A DNA stretch of 41,009 nt from Candidatus Nanopelagicales bacterium (lineage in GTDB: Bacteria > Actinomycetota > Actinomycetes > S36-B12), in the NCBI GenBank assembly GCA_017854795.1, contig JAFMHB010000002.1, positions 1,896 to 42,904 of the forward strand, written 5' to 3'. The translations under genes were made by a program, and so were the position numbers. Below are positions 15,947-22,079 of this stretch, piece after piece (the stretch's first letter is position 1; every line of letters begins with the position of its first letter). A model generated the notes under the pieces. The model was not told the DNA's origin. It saw only the letters and a program-made list of their open reading frames with translations, and made no database searches.

Positions 15947-16434
15947 GTGATTCGTCTCGTTGACCGGATGACACCCGTATTGAACCCAGCAAGGTGCAAT
16001 CCGCCATGGAATCGCGCGTGCTCAATCTTTAGACAACGGTTCATCACGACATTCATTCCCGAATCATGACCTAGTTGCGCAATTTTGGGGTCTTCAATCC
16101 CTAGTTGCAGCCACAGGGTTTTCGCCGAGGCGTCAACGGCTTGATCTAAGACCTCGGGGAGGTCGCTGGGTTTGCGGAAAACATCAACAATGTCAGGTGC
16201 AGCGGGGAGATCACTCAAGCTTGGAAAGACTGTGTGTCCCAGAATTTCCGTTTCCCGAGGATTAACAAACCAAACGGTGTAGCTGGGGATTGTGAGGAGA
16301 TAGGTCCCGACAAAGTAGGACGCGCGCGCCGAATTGTTTGACGCTCCGACAATTGCAATCGTTCGTGAGTCCTGCAAAATCCTGAGTCGGTCTTTGGCGC
16401 TGGGTACTACCCACTGTTGAGAGGAATCGGACAT
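15943..16434 (-). CDS. CoA-binding (Rossmann) domain protein
   Basis: A 163-residue stand-alone CoA_binding protein of the YccU type. The Rossmann start TIAIVGASNNSARASYFVGTYL carries the glycine-poor nucleotide loop, followed by YTVWFVNPRETEILGHTVFPSLSDLP and the characteristic late Cys in MNVVMNRCLKIE. Homologues bind CoA, and the group is often found beside sulfur and acyl-CoA genes; the physiological role is not established. Its ATG overlaps the metY stop by one base (TAATG) and its end overlaps the thioredoxin-NHL start, giving tight translational coupling on both sides. Confidence 0.93.
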   Translation of the reverse strand: MSDSSQQWVVPSAKDRLRILQDSRTIAIVGASNNSARASYFVGTYLLTIPSYTVWFVNPRETEILGHTVFPSLSDLPAAPDIVDVFRKPSDLPEVLDQAVDASAKTLWLQLGIEDPKIAQLGHDSGMNVVMNRCLKIEHARFHGGLHLAGFNTGVIRSTRRIT

Positions 16435-17726
16435 TATTTTCCTCTCGTCGCGGAGGTGAGGGCTTGATCAATATCCCACCAAATGTCGTCAACGTCTTCT
16501 AATCCAACACTGATTCGAATGAGGTCCGCGGGAACACCTGCGGCTGCCAATTGCTCGTCATTGAGTTGCTGGTGGGTGGTGCTGGCTGGGTGAATAATCA
16601 GTGATCGAGCATCACCGATATTTGCTAGATGACTCAGGAGTTGAACGCTGTTGATGAACTTTTCAGCGGCCTCGTAACCACCCTTGACCCCGAATGAAAA
16701 AACCGCACCAGGTCCGGCAGGAGTGTATTTCTTGGCGCGCTCGTAATGCTGGTGCTCGGGCAGTCCGGAATAGGAAACCCAGTCCACCCGTGGATCTGCA
16801 TCGAGTCGAGTGGCGATCTCTTTGGCATTTGCAACGTGTTCTTGCATGCGCTGGGGCAAGGTCTCCACACCTTGTAATAACAAGAAAGCACTATGAGGGG
16901 CCAGAGCAGGACCAATATCGCGCAATTGTTCGGTGCGCAGCTTGGTAAGGAATCCGTATTCCCCGAAGTTGTCCCACCACTTGATACCGCCATAGGAATC
17001 AACAGGCTCGGTCATGGTGGGGAATTTCCCACTACCCCAATCGAATGTTCCGGCGTCGACAACAACACCACCCAGTGTTGTGCCGTGTCCACCAAGAAAC
17101 TTGGTGACCGAGTGAATCACAATGTCCGCGCCATGCTCAATTGGTCGGCACAGGTAGGGCGTGACCGTGGTCGCATCTACGACCAGCGGAATGTTCGCTG
17201 CGTGCGCAACGTCGGCTAAACCGCGAATGTCAGCAACCAAACTCGCCGGATTAGATACCACTTCAGCAAAAACCGCTTTGGTATTTGGTTTAATCGCGGC
17301 CGCAAAGTCGGCGGGGTCATCGGAGGCAACGAATGTTGTGTCGATTCCGAACCGGCGCATTGTTACGTCTAGTTGAGTAATTGTGCCACCGTAGAGTGAA
17401 GCAGATGCAACGATTGAGTCACCCGCACCAGCAAGGGCTGCGAAGGTGCAGAACTCAGCGGCTTGTCCACTTGCAGTTGCTACCGCGCCCAACCCACCTT
17501 CAAGAGAGGCAATTCTCTCTTCCAATGCGGCGACCGTTGGATTGCCGATTCGTGAATAGATGTTTCCGTACTTTTGTAATGCGAACAGTGTCGCGGCGTC
17601 GTTTGTGTCCTCGAAAACAAAGCTCGTCGTCTGGTAAATAGGAACCGCGCGCGCTCCGGTTGTGGGGTCTGGTGTTCCACCCGCATGCAAAGCTCGTGTT
17701 CGAAATCCAAATTCATGGTCGGTCAT
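16434..17726 (-). CDS. metY: O-acetylhomoserine sulfhydrylase (aminocarboxypropyltransferase)
   Basis: A 430-residue PLP enzyme of the Cys/Met metabolism family, with the length and start (FGFRTRALHAGG, PIYQTTSFVFEDTNDAA) typical of MetY. It makes homocysteine from O-acetylhomoserine and sulfide (or methionine from methanethiol). The PLP lysine is K209 in SVTKFLGGHGTT; other family marks are YSRIGNPTVAALEERIASLEGG and the C-terminal SVGLEDVDDIWWDIDQAL. It lies 18 bp behind the transporter permease gene and overlaps the next gene by 1 bp. Location in an operon headed by a SAM riboswitch and a Cys-type leader peptide fits sulfide released from imported organosulfur being turned into methionine. 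Confidence 0.96.
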   Translation of the reverse strand: MTDHEFGFRTRALHAGGTPDPTTGARAVPIYQTTSFVFEDTNDAATLFALQKYGNIYSRIGNPTVAALEERIASLEGGLGAVATASGQAAEFCTFAALAGAGDSIVASASLYGGTITQLDVTMRRFGIDTTFVASDDPADFAAAIKPNTKAVFAEVVSNPASLVADIRGLADVAHAANIPLVVDATTVTPYLCRPIEHGADIVIHSVTKFLGGHGTTLGGVVVDAGTFDWGSGKFPTMTEPVDSYGGIKWWDNFGEYGFLTKLRTEQLRDIGPALAPHSAFLLLQGVETLPQRMQEHVANAKEIATRLDADPRVDWVSYSGLPEHQHYERAKKYTPAGPGAVFSFGVKGGYEAAEKFINSVQLLSHLANIGDARSLIIHPASTTHQQLNDEQLAAAGVPADLIRISVGLEDVDDIWWDIDQALTSATRGK

Positions 17727-17744
17727 GATTCTCCAATGTGTTGG

Positions 17745-18566
17745 TTAAACCCATCTCAATGTTCGTTTCTCTATTGTGGCCAGAATGAAGTCAGTCGTTT
17801 TCCCGAGAATGGCCAAACTAATAATGGCCAGCAGGAGAATGTCGGTTCGTGAAGTGTTCTGGCTGTCGATTAAAAGGAAACCAAGTCCTTTAGAGCTGGC
17901 AATTAGTTCGGCGGCAACAACAAAAAGCCAACTTTGAGCAAGGCCTAGTCGCAGTCCGGCAAAAATTGTCGGGGACGCTGCGGGCAGCAAAATTCCGGTG
18001 ATTAGTCGGCGTCCTGAAAGGCCGTAAGCGCGGCCAACTTCAATAAGTTTCTTGTCTGCGTGCATAAATCCAGAGGCGACGGTTGTGAACACAGGGAAGA
18101 ATGCGCCAATGGCAACAAGTGTCACCTTTGGACCTTCATAGATTCCCATCCATAAAACGAGGAGTGGAACCCATGCGAGTGAAGGGACAGCGCGGATTGC
18201 TTGAATCGTGGGTGAAAGAAATGAACTCACCCGTGGTGAAAGCCCCACCAAGGATCCGAGAGTGAGACCGGCGACGGCGCCAATGGCAAAACCGATGAGA
18301 ACTCGCTGCAGGCTAATTGCCACATGCGTCCAATAGGTCCCACGTTCAAGCAGCTCAACAAGGGCTGAGCCAACAGCACTTGGTGTAGGAAGTTGACTAG
18401 CAGAATACGAACCACTTGTTGAAGCCCACTGCCAGAGCAAAAGAAGCGCCGCGGGCAGGATCATGCCCAACAGAACCGCACCGGTCCAGCTGGCACCGCG
18501 AGAGCGTTTGTGCACTCGCGGTGAATCAACAGTTGGCAATTCGCTTACCCGAGAATCCACGGTCAC
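17745..18566 (-). CDS. ABC transporter permease, SsuC/TauC-like
   Basis: A 273-residue inner-membrane permease of the nitrate/sulfonate/taurine group. There are about six hydrophobic segments and the cytoplasmic coupling motif AYGLSGRRLITGILLPAASPTIFAGLRLGLAQSW, of the EAA type. The N-terminal ~30 residues are basic and cytoplasmic. GTG start at 18566 overlaps the binding-protein stop by 4 bp (GTGA). With the adjacent ATPase and lipoprotein it makes a complete importer, probably for an alkanesulfonate or similar organosulfur compound. The sulfur context supports this; the family alone also covers nitrate and thiamine precursors. Confidence 0.92.
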   Translation of the reverse strand: MTVDSRVSELPTVDSPRVHKRSRGASWTGAVLLGMILPAALLLLWQWASTSGSYSASQLPTPSAVGSALVELLERGTYWTHVAISLQRVLIGFAIGAVAGLTLGSLVGLSPRVSSFLSPTIQAIRAVPSLAWVPLLVLWMGIYEGPKVTLVAIGAFFPVFTTVASGFMHADKKLIEVGRAYGLSGRRLITGILLPAASPTIFAGLRLGLAQSWLFVVAAELIASSKGLGFLLIDSQNTSRTDILLLAIISLAILGKTTDFILATIEKRTLRWV

Positions 18567-19564
18567 GAGGTTGCCCGCTCGGCAAAGGATGTGTCATAGA
18601 GACTGTTCAGTGCTGCGCGAGCTTCTTCTTCGCTGCGCACCTGAGCTTCAGAAACCAAGATCGGCAAAATAGTTTCAAGCACCTGGCGTTGTGCATCTCC
18701 CGGTACGAGCGATCCGTCAACCACGGTCCGTTCATTGAGCACCTTTGCCGCAATCGCTGGCTCTAAGGATGCTTCTTGTGCCAAGAGCGCCGCGGCATCT
18801 TCTGGATTTTCGATGATCCAGGCGCGGGCCTGCTCGTAGCAATTGAGCGCCTGATCAACGAGTTGAGGTTGTTCGACTAGGAACTTCTCACGCGCATTGA
18901 GAACACCGTAGGAGTTGAATGCAATGTTGCGATAAATGAGTTGAGCGCCATCTTTGACCTCGGTTGTTGCCATGATGGGGTCAAGCCCGGCCCACGCATC
19001 AACGTCACCGCGAGCTAGCGCAGCTTGTCCGTCAGAATGTTGAAGATTGATAATCTCAACATCAGACTCGCTTAAGCCTGCCTCGTTGAGTGCCTGCAGA
19101 AGGAAGAAGTACGGGTCGGTTCCCTTTGTGGCTGCGATTTTAGTTCCCGCAAGTTGTTCAACACCCGTGATTGTTGATCCCGATGGCACGACAATCGCTG
19201 CCCATTCAGGTTGGGAGAAAACACCAATTGTTTTGATTGCTGCCCCATTTGCACGCGCCACAAAAGATGCGACACCAGCCGTGGAACCAATATCGATGGC
19301 TTCAGCGTTGAGATTCTCATTTGCTTTGTTGCTACCGGTTGAAAGAACCCAATTGACAGTTGCGTCTGGTCCGAGTTTGTTTTCAAGGCATTTTTGATCT
19401 CGTACTACCAAACTCAATGGGTTCCAGTAGGCGTAATCCAAGTTGATAGTGGTACCTGAACCACTTCCCTCAGTGGAGCCTTCACCACTTGCGCAACCCG
19501 CGAGCACAACACCCAACAGGGTGAATCCAGCGATGGCTGTGAATGTCTTTTTCGTGCTTCTCAT
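18563..19564 (-). CDS. ABC substrate-binding lipoprotein, SsuA-like
   Basis: A 333-residue exported binding protein. The signal peptide ends in the lipobox VVLAGC with lipidated Cys 24, then a Gly/Ser linker. The mature part is an NMT1/SsuA-type bilobed domain: YAYWNPLSLVVRDQKCLE, IDIGSTAGVASFVARANGAAIKTIGVF, QLAGTKIAATKGTDPYFFLLQAL and ARGDVDAWAGLDP. These are the usual ligand-cleft segments of aliphatic sulfonate binding proteins. It is encoded between the ATPase (68 bp away) and permease (4-bp overlap). The ligand cannot be fixed from sequence. Confidence 0.93.
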   Translation of the reverse strand: MRSTKKTFTAIAGFTLLGVVLAGCASGEGSTEGSGSGTTINLDYAYWNPLSLVVRDQKCLENKLGPDATVNWVLSTGSNKANENLNAEAIDIGSTAGVASFVARANGAAIKTIGVFSQPEWAAIVVPSGSTITGVEQLAGTKIAATKGTDPYFFLLQALNEAGLSESDVEIINLQHSDGQAALARGDVDAWAGLDPIMATTEVKDGAQLIYRNIAFNSYGVLNAREKFLVEQPQLVDQALNCYEQARAWIIENPEDAAALLAQEASLEPAIAAKVLNERTVVDGSLVPGDAQRQVLETILPILVSEAQVRSEEEARAALNSLYDTSFAERATS

Positions 19565-19632
19565 TGTTTGTTCCCTTTGATTGAAAGACAGGATTGTCTA
19601 TATTTTTTGATGATCAAGTGGCGCGAAATTTT

Positions 19633-20418
19633 CTATACATGAACTCCAAAAAGCGCCAGTAATTCCCGGCGTAGTGGAATGAACGTGCTGTCACTGCGAT
19701 CGCGAGGTCGTGGTGAATCAACATTGATTGTTGTGACTATTCCTTGGCCTCGTTCGCCAAGTACAACGATTCGATCAGCCAGGTACAAGGCTTCATCGAC
19801 GTCATGGGTGACGAGTAGAACTGTCGTGCCAATCTGCGCGGTCACCTTGACCATCAGATCCTGCATTTGCATTCGCGTCAACGCATCCAATGCCGCGAAG
19901 GGTTCATCCAGGAGTAGCACACCTGGGTGACCAATGAGTGCTCTTGCCAGTGCTGTCCGCTGCGCCATTCCACCGGAGATTTGTTTCGGGAGGTATCCGG
20001 AAAAATCACCGAGTCCAACGAGGTCGAGCCACGATTGGATCTCATTTGTTGATTGTGAATTTCTCACGCCAAGTCGCACATTTCCGCTCACGCTTCGCCA
20101 CGGCAGTAGACGTGGTTCTTGAAATACCACGGAACACCGCGCATCAACCCCGACTACTGGGCTGTCATTGAGTAAAACCGTTCCTGAAGTGGGAACCTCA
20201 AGCCCAGCTACCAGTCGTAAGAGGGTTGATTTCCCGCAGCCGCTTGGTCCTAAGATGGCAAGGATTTCACCAGGAGCGGCAACGAGATTGATCTGATTCA
20301 ACACGTCAACGCGATCGGTCCCTCTACCAAAAGATTTTGATACCTGCGTGAGAGAAACCTCTGCGGGGGCAAGTGGAGCGATAGCGCCTGGCGCTATCGG
20401 GTTTTGGGTGTGACTCAT
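19633..20418 (-). CDS. ABC transporter ATP-binding protein, SsuB-like
   Basis: A 261-residue ATPase and the first structural gene of the sulfur operon. Walker A is GPSGCGKST (~58-66), the Q-loop is VVFQEPRLLPWRSV (the PRLLPW form usual in SsuB/TauB), the signature is ISGGMAQRTALARAL, Walker B is VLLLDEPFAALD and the switch His is in LLVTHDVDEAL. The start ATG at 20418 has AAAGGAA 3-4 bases upstream. It lies 112 bp after the leader peptide stop. The control region upstream (20419-20720) is described separately. Confidence 0.95.
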   Translation of the reverse strand: MSHTQNPIAPGAIAPLAPAEVSLTQVSKSFGRGTDRVDVLNQINLVAAPGEILAILGPSGCGKSTLLRLVAGLEVPTSGTVLLNDSPVVGVDARCSVVFQEPRLLPWRSVSGNVRLGVRNSQSTNEIQSWLDLVGLGDFSGYLPKQISGGMAQRTALARALIGHPGVLLLDEPFAALDALTRMQMQDLMVKVTAQIGTTVLLVTHDVDEALYLADRIVVLGERGQGIVTTINVDSPRPRDRSDSTFIPLRRELLALFGVHV

Positions 20419-20494
20419 TATTTCCTTTGCACAGTGAGAAGGGCGATGCGCTAAACGCAGCCTGCATATTGATGCCAGACGGCTCGGCTCGAGT

Positions 20495-20552
20495 CAGCGC
20501 ACGCTGAAGTCAAGCGGGGGTGGGGGTGATTTAGCGCAGACAGAGTGCGCTG
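20495..20552 (-). promoter_or_regulatory. Candidate attenuator: mutually exclusive hairpins over the leader-peptide end
   Basis: On the minus strand CAGCGCAC (20552-20545, inside the leader peptide's Ser-Ala-Leu-Cys codons) can pair either locally with TGCGCT (AGCGCA 20551-20546 with 20538-20533, 6 bp) or with GTGCGCTG downstream (20502-20495, 8 bp perfect). The two pairings exclude each other. Between them, just after the leader stop, the RNA is C-rich and G-poor (ATCACCCCCACCCCCGC), as at Rho entry sites. No T tract follows either hairpin, so control would be Rho-dependent or translational. Confidence 0.5.
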
Positions 20553-20626
20553 GACATGCGCATGCAGTCCATCTCAAGACAACTGACAAGAAGCAAGGGT
20601 GTGTGAGCGGTGGGCTCGATAGACAT
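20531..20626 (-). CDS. 31-residue Cys/Met-rich leader peptide (regulatory uORF)
   Basis: A short ORF with ATG at 20626 and AGGAG (20636-20632) 5 bases upstream, ending in TAA at 20533-20531. It encodes three Cys and four Met (including the start), most in the last half: SCLEMDCMRMSSALCLR. The R(M/V)SSALC ending matches the putative leader peptides found before sulfur-uptake operons in Streptomyces and relatives, where ribosome stalling at Cys codons is thought to set downstream expression. It sits between the SAM riboswitch and the SsuB-like gene. It is too short for ordinary gene calling; its role is inferred from motif, RBS and place. Confidence 0.75.
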   Translation of the reverse strand: MSIEPTAHTPLLLVSCLEMDCMRMSSALCLR

Positions 20627-20631
20627 TGGAA

Positions 20632-20720
20632 CTCCTGACATCGGTCCTGGCGGTAGCACCCGTTTCCGGGTTGCTGCGGCGTCAATGAGCCAGATCTCTC
20701 GGCCGCTCTGGATGTTGGAG
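20632..20720 (-). promoter_or_regulatory. S-box-like SAM riboswitch
   Basis: The minus-strand RNA aligns with the SAM-I/S-box core. P1 ACATC (20715-20711) pairs with GATGT (20642-20638), then come AGAGCGG...GAGAG, CTGGCTCATTGACGCC, GCAGCAACC, and P3 ACCCG-GAAA-CGGGT with a GNRA loop, then GGTGCTAC. CTGGC and a later GCCAG are complementary, as the family pseudoknot needs. The P4 arm seems absent or very short. Outside P1, CTCC (20720-20717) can pair with GGAG (20635-20632), which is the leader peptide's RBS, so the SAM-bound form should block leader translation. Gene context (sulfur uptake, MetY) agrees. Pairing was read by eye. Confidence 0.75.
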
Positions 20721-20842
20721 CGGAAGTTAGCACATGTATTTCGTCGGCGCGAATCGAGGGTCTAAATTTTCCAAGGCCTCCTCATCGAAGTGGGCGCTGA
20801 TCAATCCACGAGATTCCGCCGATTGATCGGTAGCAACCCCGC

Positions 20843-21604
20843 ATGTCCTCTGATCTCGCCGCGCCCGTTCTCACCAGACGCGAAGAAATCCTGCAAACAT
20901 TTATTCAAAAGACCGACGGACTGCTCTCCGGACTTGCGCTCGTCTATCTCGTGACATTCTCGATTCAGGCAATTTGGCCGGACACAAATGCCGAATGGTT
21001 TTTCTGGATGTCAGTATTTAGTAATTTCCTATGGATCCTGTTCGTCATCGACTTAGCTTTCCGCTATTTCATGACAACAAATAAGAAGCATTTTTTCCGA
21101 AAAAACTGGTTGGACACCATCACGGTTGCTGTCCCGCAATTCCGAGCATTAAGAGCTCTTAGAGCTTTTACCTCGGATGGAATTTTGTCCAAAGGAAAGG
21201 GATTTTTCTCAGGTGGCGCTGTTGCAACTGCCGTCCTGGGAACTGTCATCATCGTGTGGGTGGGTTCCCTGTCGGTTCTCATGTCTGAGCGGGGTGCCGC
21301 TGGTGCTGAGATCGAGACCTTGCCGGATTCGCTGTGGTGGGCTTTTGAAACCATCACAACCGTCGGATACGGCGACTTTGTCCCGGTGACGTGGCTGGGT
21401 AGATCTCAGGCGGTTCTCATCATGCTCGTTGGAATTAGTTTGTTGGGTGTGGTGTCAGCAAGTTTGGCAGCCACTTTGGTGAAACAGAATAAGCCAGATC
21501 CAGCGGTGGAAGTCATGGCTGAACTCAGTGAACTCAAATCAATGGTGGCGGCTCTGCGGGAGCAGCTGAAGCGGAACGCGTCCGGATCACAACCCGATCC
21601 GTGA
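20843..21604 (+). CDS. Voltage-gated-type potassium channel
   Basis: A 253-residue ion channel protein. Hydrophobic helices at ~28-48 and ~52-74, an S4-like basic segment (PQFRALRALRAF), then a pore module with two helices around the selectivity filter TTVGYGD (~172-178). It ends in a C-terminal coiled-coil-like tail (AVEVMAELSELKSMVAALREQLKR) likely to help tetramer assembly. The filter identifies K+ selectivity. The voltage-sensor part is shorter than in six-helix Kv channels and the S4 carries only three Arg, so gating may be weakly voltage-dependent. Transcribed divergently from the sulfur operon. Confidence 0.92.
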   Translation: MSSDLAAPVLTRREEILQTFIQKTDGLLSGLALVYLVTFSIQAIWPDTNAEWFFWMSVFSNFLWILFVIDLAFRYFMTTNKKHFFRKNWLDTITVAVPQFRALRALRAFTSDGILSKGKGFFSGGAVATAVLGTVIIVWVGSLSVLMSERGAAGAEIETLPDSLWWAFETITTVGYGDFVPVTWLGRSQAVLIMLVGISLLGVVSASLAATLVKQNKPDPAVEVMAELSELKSMVAALREQLKRNASGSQPDP

Positions 21605-22004
21605 TGGATGGCGGGTTGTACGGTTAATGAAAGTGTCCCTACCTCTAACGTACCTGGACCCGTTCGCTGTGAGATTCACAACGTATTTTCCTCGCAGTAC
21701 CAACGCTCGGAGAATGCCGTGACCGGTCATTGTCTGGCTATCAGTTGCCTATCACTACGCGATGGGCGTAACTTAAAGACGTCGCGCCGCAAGGAGCGAG
21801 TCGGTTAAAGAAACGCAGTTATCCGATGACTGGATTGCACGATCTGGTTTGAGGCTTCGAAATGCTAGCGAAGCAAATTGCGTGAAATTGGTCGAGGGAA
21901 GTGTTTCGAAATTGTTGGCACCTGAGGCGACTCGGGTGTGAGTGCTACACATTGCATTTGTGTAGAGGCCCTGAGAGATCGGATAACATTCGAGCTTTTC
22001 GAAG
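21605..22004. other. 400-bp stretch without a recognised gene
   Basis: No protein gene is supported on either strand; a minus-strand frame (21773-22024) has no family resemblance and runs through the terminator stem. The stretch ends in a strong plus-strand terminator, so it is either a long 3' untranslated region of the K+ channel gene or contains a small RNA gene. Confidence 0.45.
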
Positions 22005-22047
22005 CGAAAGCTCCTCGAACTCATACTTCGAGGAGCTTTCGTATTTT
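22005..22047 (+). terminator. Strong 15-bp terminator hairpin
   Basis: CGAAAGCTCCTCGAA (22005-22019) pairs perfectly with TTCGAGGAGCTTTCG (22027-22041) over a 7-base loop, followed by TATTTT. It points in the plus direction and ends ~30 bases before the P-type ATPase gene. Confidence 0.88.
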
Positions 22048-22079
22048 AATGAACGGTTAACGGGTCGGGGAGGTCAGTG

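Noticed and set aside
15104-16069. 321-codon plus-strand frame
   Set aside because: Antisense to the thioredoxin-NHL gene, whose CxxC and NHL motifs are clear; the product shows no domain.
17745-20418. Methionine importer (MetNIQ) as an explanation for the ABC genes
   Set aside because: The binding protein has SsuA/NMT1-type motifs and the ATPase has the PRLLPW Q-loop usual in SsuB/TauB, not the MetN/MetQ pattern.
20494-20733. 79-codon minus-strand frame over the control region
   Set aside because: It reads through the riboswitch in a frame without RBS or family; the 31-codon leader peptide in another frame has an RBS and a known motif.
22027-22041. Transcription terminator for a minus-strand gene
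   Set aside because: The T-rich tail lies only on the plus-strand side of the hairpin and there is no minus-strand gene upstream of it.
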